Origin: Streptomyces neyagawaensis
GTDB lineage: Bacteria > Actinomycetota > Actinomycetes > Streptomycetales > Streptomycetaceae
Reading direction: 5' to 3'
Length of the DNA stretch: 64,000 bases
Assembly (NCBI RefSeq): GCF_023516595.1
Contig: NZ_JAMGBG010000005.1
Coordinates: 186,001 to 250,000, forward strand
Below, one piece after another: positions 1 to 7,999 of this stretch. Within the stretch, counting starts at the first letter, position 1. Every line of letters begins with the position of its first letter. The notes beneath the pieces were generated by a model. That model ran no database searches. It was not told the DNA's origin and saw only the letters and a program-made list of their open reading frames with translations. A program made the translations under genes and the position numbers.

Positions 1-1
1 C

Positions 2-847
2 TTCGGCCACGAGACCACGCTCCTGAGCAAGAACGATCTCCGCGCCGAGCTGGGCTCCGACTACTACCACGGAGCCCTCCTCGACCCGCTCAGCGCGCAC
101 CTGCACGTCGGCAAGTACGTCCACGGCCTCGCCGAGGCCGCCGAACGCGCCGGCGCCGAGATCCACGAACGCAACGCCGCCGTCGCACTGCACCGCGTCC
201 CGGCGGGCGGTTTCCGCGTCGAGACCCTGCACGGCACCATCCGCGCCCAGCAGGTCATGGCGGCCACCGACGCCTACAGCGACAAGGCCATGCCCTGGTT
301 CCGCAAGCGGCTGATCAACGTCGGCAGCTTCGTCATCGTCACCGAGCCGCTGGGCGAGGAACGGGCCCGGCAGCTGATCCGCAACAACCGCGTGGTCGTG
401 GACTCCAAGAACATCGGCCACTACATCCGCATCACCCCCGACCACCGCCTCGCCTTCGGCGGCCGGGCCCGCTTCGCCCCCTCCGACCCCGCCTCGGACC
501 TCAAGAGCGGTGACGTCCTGAAGCGGGAACTGGCCGAGATCTTCCCGCAGGTGGCGGACGTGCGGATCGACTACGTGTGGGGCGGCATGGTCGGCTTCTC
601 CTGGGACCGAGTCCCGCACGCGGGCGAGGCCGACGGCCTGTACTACTCCATGGGTTACTGCGGCCACGGCGTCCAGATGGCCACCTACATGGGCCGCGCC
701 ATGGCCGAGGTGATGGATGGCCACCCGGAGGCGAACCCCCTGCGCGGCTTCGGCTTCCCCAAGGTTCCGGTGCCGTTCTACAACGGCACCGCCTGGTTCC
801 TGCCCTTCGGCGGGGCGTACTACAAAGCCAAGGACCGACTGCGCTGA
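2..847 (+). CDS. FAD-dependent oxidoreductase, DAO/OrdL family (5' end outside window)
   Basis: The frame is open from the first bases of the window, so the N-terminal part with the dinucleotide fold is missing; 281 residues are visible. The C-terminus carries YYSMGYCGHGVQMATYMGR, the glycine-rich FAD/substrate region of D-amino-acid-oxidase-fold enzymes (compare gamma-glutamylputrescine oxidase PuuB and sarcosine oxidases). Such enzymes oxidise a C-N bond with O2 in the cytoplasm. A PuuB role is tempting because PuuD, PuuC, permease and PuuA-like genes lie at 10.4-22.4 kb, but it is separated from them by about 9.5 kb of unrelated genes, so the substrate is unknown. Confidence 0.85.
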   Translation, partial: FGHETTLLSKNDLRAELGSDYYHGALLDPLSAHLHVGKYVHGLAEAAERAGAEIHERNAAVALHRVPAGGFRVETLHGTIRAQQVMAATDAYSDKAMPWFRKRLINVGSFVIVTEPLGEERARQLIRNNRVVVDSKNIGHYIRITPDHRLAFGGRARFAPSDPASDLKSGDVLKRELAEIFPQVADVRIDYVWGGMVGFSWDRVPHAGEADGLYYSMGYCGHGVQMATYMGRAMAEVMDGHPEANPLRGFGFPKVPVPFYNGTAWFLPFGGAYYKAKDRLR

Positions 848-858
848 CCACCGGCGCT

Positions 859-1296
859 TCATCGGAAGGGGCCGGAGTACCTTGGACCGCTGATCAGCCT
901 GTTCTTGGTGAGCGCGGAAGAGGATTCGTCGATGGGGCGTCCTGAACCACCGGTCGACCCCGCGGCCGGCCCCGTGCAGCAACTCGCCCATGAGCTTCGG
1001 GAGCTGCGCCGTTCGGCGGGCGGCGTGTCGTACCGGACCATGGCGAAGAAGGCCGGCTTCTCGGTGACGACCCCGGCGAAAGCGGCGAGCGGCGAGCGAC
1101 TGCCGTCGCCGTCGGCAGGGGTCTCGGCGAGATTCCAAAGCCGGTCGAGCATGTCCAGGTAGGCGCCGGAGCCGCCGTCCAGCTGCCAGCGGATCTTGGG
1201 GTCGTCGACATCGTCGGTGCCCATCCACCCCTGGATGATCACCAGGAATCCGAGAAGGACGGACAAGGCGACCACGATGGTGACGCTGGTGGGCAT
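859..1296 (-). CDS. small single-pass membrane protein, hypothetical
   Basis: The start was chosen at 1296 because GGAG sits 7 nt upstream; a longer reading to 1335 has no such site. The product would be 145 residues with one N-terminal membrane segment (about residues 2-22, rich in V/L/I) followed by an acidic stretch with DDVDDPKIRWQLDGG. The first ~62 residues look like a real protein; the remainder is read antisense to the helix-turn-helix remnant at 932-1111 and is probably not native, so the gene may have lost its original 3' end at that junction. I do not recognise a family. Confidence 0.45.
   Translation of the reverse strand: MPTSVTIVVALSVLLGFLVIIQGWMGTDDVDDPKIRWQLDGGSGAYLDMLDRLWNLAETPADGDGSRSPLAAFAGVVTEKPAFFAMVRYDTPPAERRSSRSSWASCCTGPAAGSTGGSGRPIDESSSALTKNRLISGPRYSGPFR
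932..1111 (+). pseudogene. truncated XRE-type helix-turn-helix gene (N-terminal remnant)
   Basis: From ATG 932 the frame encodes about 60 residues starting MGRPEPPVDPAAGPVQQLAH and ending near SGERLPSP. It matches the standard N-terminus of Streptomyces XRE-HTH proteins fused to large NTPase/WD40 sensors (recognition helix region SVTTPAKAASGERLPS). The frame then runs into sequence that is antisense to the neighbouring minus-strand gene and stops at 1162, so only the DNA-binding domain survives. A ribosome site (GAAGAGGA) precedes the ATG. It is most simply a rearrangement relic. Confidence 0.6.
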
Positions 1297-1619
1297 GTCG
1301 TTCTCCGGTTGTTCGACGTGCGGCGATGTCACCACCGACGCTCACAGCCGGGCGGTTGTTTGGCAGGCCCCTGTTGCCGCCGCGGACAATTCCAACGGTC
1401 CAGCGGTCCAGCGCCGGCGGCGCGGCCGTCATCCAGTGGCCGGGGACCGGCGGCACCAACCACGCGGCGGTCACCTCTCATGCCGTGGCCGCCTCGCCCG
1501 TGGCGGGTGAGGCGCGCGGTGGGGTTCTGAGCTGCGATGGACGTGGCGGCCGGTCGGCGGAGGGCCGCTGTCCGGGTCGCCCCACCGGTGTCCCGGGCCG
1601 ACTCGGCGAGGTGGGCGGC
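1297..1619. other. intergenic region between divergent genes
   Basis: These 323 bases separate the small membrane protein (minus) from the MFS exporter (plus). Open frames cross it on both strands, but they have no recognisable domains and look like high-GC noise. I see no convincing promoter hexamers, palindromes or terminator here. Confidence 0.4.
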
Positions 1620-3293
1620 GTGGCGCACTGGCGGGCTCTGATCGTTCTCGGCACGGCCCAGTTCCTCATGGTGCTGGACACCTCCGTCATGAATGTCTCG
1701 ATCAGTCAGCTGGTCGAGGACTTCGACACCGAGGTCACGGCCATCCAGGCCGTCATCACCCTGTACGCGCTGGTCATGGCCGCGTTCATGCTCATCGGAG
1801 GTCGCCTCGGGGACATCCTCGGGCGACGCCGCGTCTTCCTCCTGGGCCTCGTCGTCTACGCCATCGGATCGGCCCTGACCGCCGTGGCCCCCACCCTGTG
1901 GGTCCTGACGCTGGGCTGGTCCGTCATCGAGGGCATCGGGGCCGCCATGGTGCTGCCGGCCATGGCGGCCCTCGTCGCCGAGTCCTATCGCGGCCGGGAC
2001 CGGGCCGTCGCCTACGGCGTCATCGGCGGGCTCGCGGGTGCGGGCATCGCGGTCGGCCCGCTGCTGGGCGGCTGGGTCACCACGTACCTCACCTGGCGGC
2101 TGGTCTTCGCCGGTGAGGTGGTGGTCGTCGTGACCGTCCTCTGCTTCCGCCGGGTGATCGCCGACTACCCGCGGACCGGGCCGCGCCCCCGGCTGGACGT
2201 CGTCGGCGCGACCCTCTCGGCCGCCGGGCTCGGCCTGGGCGTACTGGGAGTGCTCCAGAGCGGAACCTGGGGCTGGGTGCAGCCCCGGAACCCGCCCTTC
2301 ACCATCCTCGGATTCGCGCCCACCCTGTTCGTCGTCGCCGCCGGAGTGGCCGTCCTGGCCTTCTTCCGGCACTGGGAACGGCACCGGGAGCGCGAGCACC
2401 GCGACCCCCTGGTGCATCTGTCGCTGCTGGGCGTCCCCGCGCTGCGATCCGGCCTGATGACGCTGGTGAGCCAGAACCTCATCTTGCTCGGCCTGTTCTT
2501 CACCATCCCGCTGTACCTCCAGGTCGTCCAGGGATTCGACGCGTTCCAGACGGGACTGCGGCTGCTCCCGGTGTCCGCCACCATGCTCGTCGCGTCCACC
2601 GTCGCCGCCCGGCTGGGCCGGCGGGTGGGACCGCGCCGCATGGTCCGGCTGGGCCTCGCCGCACTCGTCGGGGCCGTCGTGTGGCTGCTGGCGACCATCG
2701 ACCCCGTCATCGACGACGCGCAGTTCGCCTGCGCCATGGCCCTGCTCGGCGTGGGCATGGGCATGCTCGCCTCGCAACTGGGCAACGTCGTCCAGTCCAG
2801 CGTGGACGAGGAGGCGCGCAGCGAGGCCGGCGGTATGCAGTTCACCGCGCAGAACCTGGGCTCCGCGCTGGGTACGGCACTCATGGGCTCGATTCTCGTC
2901 GGCGCGCTCGCCCACGCCTTCACCTCCCAGGTCGCCGACGACCCGCGGCTGTCGGAGGAGACCCGCGAGCGCACGAGTGTCGCCCTGGAGGCCGGGATCT
3001 CCTTCGTCCCCACCGATCAGGTGCGCTCCGCCGCCGAGCGGGCCGGGCTGCCGCCGTCCGAGGTCGAGGCGCTCACCGACGCCTACGCCACCGCCCAGTT
3101 GAACGGCCTCAAGGCGGCCCTCCTCGCCGCCGGCGGCATCACCCTCGCCAGCTACCTCGTCACACCGCATCTGCCGACGGGGCGGACCGTAGGGACCGGA
3201 GGGACGGGAGGGGCCGGCGGGAAAGGCCCGGCGGTGCCGTCGGACACCGCCGCCCCGGCCGCCGGAACGCCCCGGTCGACCCGCCGCCCATGA
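1620..3293 (+). CDS. MFS multidrug efflux transporter, DHA2 (14-TMS) family
   Basis: A proton-coupled drug exporter of the inner membrane, 557 residues, the usual length for 14-helix DHA2 pumps. The frame is open further upstream, but GTG 1620 is preferred: GAGGTGG lies just upstream and the first helix begins at once (WRALIVLGTAQFLMVLDTSV). The loop after helix 2 has the MFS motif A form GGRLGDILGRRRVF. Helix 1 has the LDTSVMNVS signature of DHA2 members (usually LDxTIVNVA). The tail is Gly/Pro-rich and disordered. It is followed after 11 nt by another membrane protein, so the two are probably co-transcribed. The substrate cannot be read from sequence. Confidence 0.9.
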   Translation: MAHWRALIVLGTAQFLMVLDTSVMNVSISQLVEDFDTEVTAIQAVITLYALVMAAFMLIGGRLGDILGRRRVFLLGLVVYAIGSALTAVAPTLWVLTLGWSVIEGIGAAMVLPAMAALVAESYRGRDRAVAYGVIGGLAGAGIAVGPLLGGWVTTYLTWRLVFAGEVVVVVTVLCFRRVIADYPRTGPRPRLDVVGATLSAAGLGLGVLGVLQSGTWGWVQPRNPPFTILGFAPTLFVVAAGVAVLAFFRHWERHREREHRDPLVHLSLLGVPALRSGLMTLVSQNLILLGLFFTIPLYLQVVQGFDAFQTGLRLLPVSATMLVASTVAARLGRRVGPRRMVRLGLAALVGAVVWLLATIDPVIDDAQFACAMALLGVGMGMLASQLGNVVQSSVDEEARSEAGGMQFTAQNLGSALGTALMGSILVGALAHAFTSQVADDPRLSEETRERTSVALEAGISFVPTDQVRSAAERAGLPPSEVEALTDAYATAQLNGLKAALLAAGGITLASYLVTPHLPTGRTVGTGGTGGAGGKGPAVPSDTAAPAAGTPRSTRRP

Positions 3294-3304
3294 AGGGGGT
3301 TCCC

Positions 3305-3895
3305 GTGTCCGAGAGCGACCGGACCACCGCCCACGACCGGACCACCGGCCAGGCACAGGACACCGCCCAGGAACAGACCACGCCCCCCGCGCGCGCCTAC
3401 GCCCGGGCCCGGCGGGCCGAGCGTCACGCCCACGCGGACTACACGGGCGGCATCTACGGCTCCATGCTGGCGGCGTCCGTGGTCCTCGGCGCCGGCACCC
3501 TGGGATCCTTCCCGCGGCTGGAGATCGTGCTGCTGTTGCTGCTCACCGGCATCGTCTTCTGGATCGCGCACGTGCACGCCGTGCTGTTCGGGGAACGCCT
3601 CGCCCAACGGGCCCTGGACCGCCGGGTCGTCCTGCGCGTCTGCCAGGAGGAGTGGCCGATCATGAAGGCCGCCGTCCCGCCCGCCCTGGCGGTGGCGGTC
3701 AGCCCGCTCCTCGGTCTGGATGTCCAGGGCGCCGTCTGGCTGGCGCTCGCCGTGGCCCTGGCCGGGCAGGTGGGCTGGTCCGTCGCGGCGGCACGGTGGG
3801 CCGGCGCCTCCTGGCGTCTCGTCCTGATCGCCGCGTCCGTCAATGTGCTGCTCGGCGTGCCGATCCTCTGCTTCAAGCTCTTCCTCAAACACTGA
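3305..3895 (+). CDS. multi-pass membrane protein, hypothetical
   Basis: GTG 3305 is chosen because AGGGGG sits 7 nt upstream; an in-frame ATG at 3290 overlaps the MFS stop codon and is an alternative. The product has 196 residues: a charged Thr/Arg-rich N-terminus (about 40 residues), then roughly five hydrophobic segments in two blocks (about residues 50-100 and 120-195), ending in a short KLFLKH tail. There is no catalytic motif. Its position 11 nt behind the MFS gene suggests a shared transcript and perhaps a role with the exporter, but that is only inferred from context. Confidence 0.75.
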   Translation: MSESDRTTAHDRTTGQAQDTAQEQTTPPARAYARARRAERHAHADYTGGIYGSMLAASVVLGAGTLGSFPRLEIVLLLLLTGIVFWIAHVHAVLFGERLAQRALDRRVVLRVCQEEWPIMKAAVPPALAVAVSPLLGLDVQGAVWLALAVALAGQVGWSVAAARWAGASWRLVLIAASVNVLLGVPILCFKLFLKH

Positions 3896-3953
3896 TCGGG
3901 CCCCTCGACCGGACCACCGTCATGGGGCCTCGGCGTCCACCGTCACGGGCAGT

Positions 3954-3970
3954 TCACCTGCACCGGGTGA
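3954..3970. promoter_or_regulatory. inverted repeat TCACC-N7-GGTGA (copy 1)
   Basis: TCACC and GGTGA arms are separated by 7 nt (TGCACCG), 81 nt before the start of the gene at 4051. The same arms and spacing recur at 5063-5079 and 6920-6936, each 80-105 nt before a start codon. It is probably the operator or activator site of one shared regulator; the regulator is unknown. Confidence 0.5.
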
Positions 3971-4050
3971 GGTCCCGGGACGCACCGACCGGCACGATCG
4001 TCGGGAGAGGGACGGAGTTCGCACCCCGGCCGCCCGCGGGAGAACAGCTC

Positions 4051-4248
4051 ATGCGCTACGAGATCCGCGTCGAGGGACATATGTCGGAGACGCTGGCCAA
4101 GGCCTTTCCGGAGCTGGATCATGTGCTGATGTCCGGACAGACCCTGCTGTTCGGCCACGTCATCGACGAGGCACACCTGTACGGGCTGCTGGCCCGCTGC
4201 CGGTCGCTGGGCCTGCGGGTCGTGGAGATGCGCCAACTGCCGGAATGA
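4051..4248 (+). CDS. small conserved-looking hypothetical protein
   Basis: A 65-residue soluble protein, MRYEIRVEGHMSETLAKAFP and onward, with a regular beta-alpha-beta character (an edge strand RYEIRVEG, the phrase TLLFGHVID, and a terminal strand LRVVEMRQLPE). GGGAGA lies 8 nt upstream of ATG 4051. The pattern suggests a small ferredoxin-like or ACT-like fold, but I do not recognise a named family. It has its own upstream inverted repeat at 3954-3970 and converges with the potassium channel gene, with 11 nt between stop codons. Confidence 0.7.
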   Translation: MRYEIRVEGHMSETLAKAFPELDHVLMSGQTLLFGHVIDEAHLYGLLARCRSLGLRVVEMRQLPE

Positions 4249-4259
4249 GCCGGAACGAC

Positions 4260-4928
4260 TCACGGCCCGGACGCGCGGTCCCGTCCCTCCGGCCCGGACG
4301 CGCGACCCCGCCCCTGCGGCCCGGTACCGGAGCCGTCCGAGGCGGACGGCTCGCCTCCACGCCGACGCAGCCCCACCTCGACCGCCGTCGCCAGCACCCG
4401 CGCGGCACCGCCCACGAGCAGCAGACCCACCACCATCTGGATCATGGTCGCCACCCGCCCCGTCTCCGAACGGGCGGTGATGTCGCCGAAGCCGACGGTG
4501 GTGAACGTCGTCAGCGTGTAGTACAGGGAGTCCGTCCTGGTCATCGGCTCGGTGAAGGAGCCGGGCGTGGTGCGGTCCATCAGGTAGTACGTCGTCGCGA
4601 ACAGCACCAGGAACACGACGAGGGTCAGGGTGAGGGACTCGACGGCCCGCAGACGCGGATAGGGCGAGCGTGTGATGGTCCTGACCTGCCACACGAACAG
4701 CAGCACGACCGCCAGCAGACCGCCCGCGATCAGAGTCAGGGCACCGCCGGTGCGGTACTCCTCCAAGGGCAGGAGGTAGTACGCGGTGAGGAGACCGGCG
4801 GCCATCAGCACCGTCCGGGCGACCACCGCGCGCGTCGCCCGCCGACGGGTACGCCGTTCACGGTTCCGCCGGGAGTCGGCCGCGCGGGAGCGGCCATGGC
4901 CCGCCCGCTTCTCAGAGGGATCACTCAT
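4260..4928 (-). CDS. two-pore-helix potassium channel family protein
   Basis: A 222-residue ion channel subunit. Residues 1-35 are a basic cytoplasmic tail (RRNRERRTRRRATR), followed by hydrophobic segments at about 36-53, 62-80 and 98-116. Next come the pore helix and selectivity filter TTFTTVGFGD (TVGFGD at 144-149) and a last helix at about 160-182. The filter is the canonical K+ signature of Ion_trans_2 channels; no RCK/TrkA-N gating domain follows, so gating is unexplained. ATG 4928 follows a GGGAACGAG site. The C-terminal tail holds short RASGP repeats of no obvious function. The gene is divergent from the DUF308 gene. Confidence 0.9.
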   Translation of the reverse strand: MSDPSEKRAGHGRSRAADSRRNRERRTRRRATRAVVARTVLMAAGLLTAYYLLPLEEYRTGGALTLIAGGLLAVVLLFVWQVRTITRSPYPRLRAVESLTLTLVVFLVLFATTYYLMDRTTPGSFTEPMTRTDSLYYTLTTFTTVGFGDITARSETGRVATMIQMVVGLLLVGGAARVLATAVEVGLRRRGGEPSASDGSGTGPQGRGRASGPEGRDRASGP

Positions 4929-5057
4929 CTCGTTCCCATCCTCTCCGCCGCGCGGTCGACGCGCGCCTCCGCTCGGCGCCACGGAGCACGCCCGCCCCTG
5001 CCCGTACTGCGCCTCCGGCGCGCGCCCCGCCTCCGGCCCAGGCCCGTGGCCACGCCT

Positions 5058-5084
5058 CCGGGTCACCCGCCGCGGGTGACCCGG
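5058..5084. promoter_or_regulatory. 27-bp palindrome containing TCACC-N7-GGTGA (copy 2)
   Basis: Two 13-nt arms (CCGGGTCACCCGC and its complement) flank one central C. The inner TCACC (5063-5067) and GGTGA (5075-5079) have the same 7-nt spacing as the copies at 3954 and 6920. It lies in the divergent region between the channel gene (minus) and the DUF308 gene (plus), so it could control both. As RNA it would also form a strong hairpin, but no transcript is expected to end here. Confidence 0.55.
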
Positions 5085-5181
5085 CGGTCGGCCGGACGGG
5101 GGACGCTGGCCCCGTCGGCCACCACGTGGCCGTGGCCACGGGCGTGCGAACGCCCCGCGTGACAGTGCGAGGAGGACCTCC

Positions 5182-5934
5182 ATGACCGCGCCGCACGACC
5201 CCGCGTCGGCCTCCGGACGCACGGGCGGACCCGACCCCACGGCCCCCCGACCGATGGTGCCCCCAGGCCCTCCGGCCCACCGCCCCACGGCAGCCCCCGG
5301 CTCCGCGGTCCATGCCTCCCCGACAGGTGCCGGCTCCGTGGGCTCCCGGTCCGGGGACGGGCCGACGGAGGTGCTCGGGGGGCTCGGCGGGTCCTGGGCC
5401 TGGCTGCTGGGGGCGGCCGTCGCCACGATCGTGCCCGGCATCCTCGTCCTCGTCTGGCCGGACGAGACCCTGCACGTCCTCGCGGTCCTCGTCGGCCTTC
5501 ACCTGCTCGTGCTCGGCGGCTTCCGCTTCGTCGCGGCGTTCGCCCACCCCGACCACGGCGAACGCTTCCCCGGACTGCTGATCGCCGTGCTGTACGTGGT
5601 GGCCGGAGTGCTGTGCCTGCGGAACCCCCTGCAGACCATCACCGCCCTGGCGCTGATCGTCGGCATGGTGTGGCTCGTGACGGGCCTCCTCGCCCTGTAC
5701 ACGGCCATGTCCTCAAAGGACCTTCCCCACCGCGGCTTCCTCCTCGGCGCCGCGATCCTCGGCGTCGTCGCGGGGGTCGTGGTGCTGGCCCTCCCGGCCG
5801 AGTCCGCGCGTGCCCTGACCCGGCTGCTCGGCCTGTGGCTCGTCCTGCTCGGCCTGGCCGAGGGCGCCGTCGCCCTCGCCGGGCGCACCGCACTCGGCCG
5901 CGCGTCCGCCCTCAGGAGCAGCGATGGCCGCTGA
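5182..5934 (+). CDS. HdeD-like DUF308 membrane protein
   Basis: A 250-residue protein with a Pro/Ser-rich cytoplasmic N-terminus (about 65 residues) and six hydrophobic segments from residue ~70, in the paired-helix arrangement of DUF308/HdeD proteins (WAWLLGAAVATIVPGILVLV first, then PDETLHVLAVLVGLHLLVLG). HdeD in enterobacteria is linked to acid stress, but the biochemical role of the family is unknown. GAGGAGG lies 7 nt before ATG 5182. Its last codons overlap the start of the YihY gene, so the two are translationally coupled. The upstream palindrome at 5058-5084 suggests shared control with neighbouring genes. Confidence 0.85.
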   Translation: MTAPHDPASASGRTGGPDPTAPRPMVPPGPPAHRPTAAPGSAVHASPTGAGSVGSRSGDGPTEVLGGLGGSWAWLLGAAVATIVPGILVLVWPDETLHVLAVLVGLHLLVLGGFRFVAAFAHPDHGERFPGLLIAVLYVVAGVLCLRNPLQTITALALIVGMVWLVTGLLALYTAMSSKDLPHRGFLLGAAILGVVAGVVVLALPAESARALTRLLGLWLVLLGLAEGAVALAGRTALGRASALRSSDGR

Positions 5935-6880
5935 GCCCGGAGGAGGGACGGCCGCCGAGAAGGCCCCGGGCGGGCCGAGCTGTCGTCGAACTCCCGCTGC
6001 TCGGGCGCCTTCACCTTCGCCCGCAGCGCGGCCCCGCGGTGACGCGGAGCGAGCGGCCTTCCGAGCCATGACCGGACGGTTGCGCGCGGGTCCCGCCGCG
6101 CGGCTCCTGCCCCACCTGTCGGCCCTCAACGTGGTGGAGGGCTCCGTGCGGCTGGCCGCCCAGGCCTTCGTCACGGCGCTCCCCCTGCTGATGACGGTGG
6201 CGGCCTTCGCCCCCGGAGCGGTCCAGGACCTGCTGGTCGACTCGTTCCGCGCGGTTCTGGGAGTCCGCGGCGACACCGTCGACGAGATGCGTCAGACCTT
6301 CGACGCGACCGGCACCACCCGCGACACCGTGGGTGCCTTCGGGGTGATGATCACCCTCGTCTCCGCCACCGCCTTCAGCCGGGCGCTCCAGGCGGTGTGC
6401 GAACGGTGCTGGCACCTGCCCAGGGCGCCCCTCCGGGCGGTGACGGTGTGGCGCTGGCTGCTCTGGCTCGTGGTCTGGCTGGGCGCCCTGCTGCTCCAGG
6501 CACCGCTGCGCGGCGGCTTCGGTCTGGGCACCGCGACGGGGCTGGTGCTGTCGGTGCTGGCGGCGCCGCTGCTGTGGTGGTGGTCCCAGCATCTGCTGCT
6601 GGGCGGACGGATCGGCTGGCGGGAACTGCTCCCCGGAGCCGTACTGGCGGGAACGGGCACGGTGGCGCTGAGCTGGGCGGCCCGCCTGTTCATGCCGGCG
6701 GCCATGCAGCGCGGCCTGGAGGAGTTCGGTCCGCTCGGACCGGTGTTCACGTTCCTGTCCTGGTTGATCGCGGTGTTCCTGGTCGCCGTGTCCGGCCTGG
6801 CCCTCGGCCCCGTGGTCGCGGCCACCGGCTGGTACCGGACGGCCCGCCTCCCGCGCCGCCGGCCCCCGGACCACGGGTGA
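5924..6880 (+). CDS. YihY/BrkB-family membrane protein
   Basis: A 318-residue inner-membrane protein of the YihY (BrkB, formerly 'RNase BN') family, with about six membrane segments after residue 50. Family features are the early motif ALNVVEGSVRLAAQAFVTALPLL and the late region FGPLGPVFTFLSWLIAVFLV. The function of the family is not settled; it is often called a transporter or virulence factor. ATG 5924 is supported by AGGAG 6 nt upstream inside the previous gene; ATG 6068 is an alternative that would remove the low-complexity head. It overlaps the DUF308 gene by 11 nt. Confidence 0.85.
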   Translation: MAAEPGGGTAAEKAPGGPSCRRTPAARAPSPSPAARPRGDAERAAFRAMTGRLRAGPAARLLPHLSALNVVEGSVRLAAQAFVTALPLLMTVAAFAPGAVQDLLVDSFRAVLGVRGDTVDEMRQTFDATGTTRDTVGAFGVMITLVSATAFSRALQAVCERCWHLPRAPLRAVTVWRWLLWLVVWLGALLLQAPLRGGFGLGTATGLVLSVLAAPLLWWWSQHLLLGGRIGWRELLPGAVLAGTGTVALSWAARLFMPAAMQRGLEEFGPLGPVFTFLSWLIAVFLVAVSGLALGPVVAATGWYRTARLPRRRPPDHG

Positions 6881-6919
6881 GCCGAGGGGCCACCGGTCCG
6901 CGCCGCCGGCGACGCGGCT

Positions 6920-6936
6920 TCACCCTTCTCGGGTGA
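6920..6936. promoter_or_regulatory. inverted repeat TCACC-N7-GGTGA (copy 3)
   Basis: TCACC (6920-6924) and GGTGA (6932-6936), spaced by 7 nt, 84 nt before ATG 7020. The extended context CTTCACC...CGGGTGAGG closely matches copy 1 (TTCACC...CGGGTGAGG). Confidence 0.5.
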
Positions 6937-7019
6937 GGACGCGCGGTCCCCACCGTGGGCACGCTGAGGGGGCAAGGCCCGGGCATGACTGCCGGGCATG
7001 GGCAGGACGGAGGAGAGAC

Positions 7020-7460
7020 ATGAGTGGGCCGACCTATCTCGCGTACGACTATCCACTGCTGAGCGCCTTCTGGACGATGCTGGTGTTCTTCCTGTGGATC
7101 ATGTGGTTCGTCCTGCTGTTCCGTGTGATCGTCGACATCTTCCGCGACGACGAGCTGAGCGGCTGGGCCAAGGCGGGCTGGCTGGTGTTCGCGATCGTCC
7201 TGCCCTTCCTGGGTGTGTTCGTCTACGTGGTCGCCCGCGGCAAGAACATGGGGCGCCGCGAGGTGGCGCAGGCCCGGGCCCAGCAGCAGGCGTTCGACAG
7301 CTATATCCGTGAGACCGCCGCCGGTTCCGGTGGCCGGACCAGCAGCGTCGACGAACTGACCAGGCTCTCCGAGATCCGGGCCCGCGGTGACATCACCGAC
7401 GAGGAGTTCCGCCGGGCCAAGGAACTGGTGCTGAGCGGCTCCGGTGCCCCGGAACGCTGA
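7020..7460 (+). CDS. membrane protein with PLD nuclease-N and SHOCT domains
   Basis: A 146-residue protein. Two membrane helices (about residues 13-38 and 52-74, WLVFAIVLPFLGVFVYVVARG) form the two-helix 'phospholipase D N-terminal' type membrane module. The C-terminal 30 residues (DELTRLSEIRARGDITDEEF) are a textbook SHOCT domain, a short oligomerisation/interaction element. GGAGGAGA lies 5 nt before ATG 7020. It is preceded by the third copy of the TCACC-N7-GGTGA repeat. Such proteins are common in actinomycetes, and their molecular function is unknown. Confidence 0.85.
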   Translation: MSGPTYLAYDYPLLSAFWTMLVFFLWIMWFVLLFRVIVDIFRDDELSGWAKAGWLVFAIVLPFLGVFVYVVARGKNMGRREVAQARAQQQAFDSYIRETAAGSGGRTSSVDELTRLSEIRARGDITDEEFRRAKELVLSGSGAPER

Positions 7461-7524
7461 CTCACGTCCCCCACTCCTCCGGTCGCCGACCGCGCCCGGA
7501 GCACACACGAAACGAGGCAGCAGC

Positions 7525-7965
7525 ATGGCAACCACACACCACACCCGCCCCACCCGCGAACACTCGGCCAGGCAGGGATGGGCCGTCGGACTGACGGCGT
7601 TCGCCGCCGTCATGCTCCTGATCGCCGGTGTCCTCGACGTGATGCGCGGTATCGCGGCGATCGCCGAGGACGACATCTTCGTCGCGACCCGCAACTACGT
7701 CTACGAGTTCGACCTCACCAGCTGGGGCTGGATCCACCTGATCCTGGGTGCCGTCGCCCTGATCGTGAGCGCCGGGCTGTTCCAGACGTCCACGTGGGCG
7801 CGTGTCGCGGGCGTGGGGATCGCCTCGCTCATCATCATCGCGAACTTCCTCTCGCTGCCGTACTACCCGGCGTGGTCGATCGTGATGATCGCGATGTCGG
7901 CGTTCGTCATCTGGGCCCTGTGCGTGGTGCGCAAGGACGACTCCCTCGCTTCGAGCGGCATGTGA
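7525..7965 (+). CDS. four-helix membrane protein, DUF7144-like
   Basis: A 146-residue protein with a polar N-terminus and four hydrophobic segments (about 20-42, 68-92, 96-113 and 116-137). The block DLTSWGWIHLILGAVALIVSAGLF is characteristic of an actinobacterial membrane family that I place with DUF7144 from memory. ATG 7525 follows a weak site (ACGAGGCAGC). It sits 64 nt behind the SHOCT gene and 34 nt before the kinase gene, so it is probably in one operon with them. No catalytic residues are evident. Confidence 0.75.
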   Translation: MATTHHTRPTREHSARQGWAVGLTAFAAVMLLIAGVLDVMRGIAAIAEDDIFVATRNYVYEFDLTSWGWIHLILGAVALIVSAGLFQTSTWARVAGVGIASLIIIANFLSLPYYPAWSIVMIAMSAFVIWALCVVRKDDSLASSGM

Positions 7966-7999
7966 GAGGAGGAGGAACGGAGGAAGGGAAGGGCACCGC

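Noticed and set aside
2..847. Assigning the first oxidoreductase as puuB of the gamma-glutamyl cluster
   Set aside because: It is about 9.5 kb from the PuuD-like gene with unrelated genes between, and the N-terminus is not visible; only the DAO family can be supported.
1329..3356. Long minus-strand open frame of 675 codons opposite the MFS gene
   Set aside because: Its composition is Gly/Arg/His/Gln-rich with no domain, and the plus strand encodes a clear 14-helix transporter; it is a high-GC antisense shadow.
5058..5084. 27-bp palindrome considered as a terminator
   Set aside because: It lies between divergent start codons, where no transcript should end, and its core matches two other upstream elements, so an operator is more likely.
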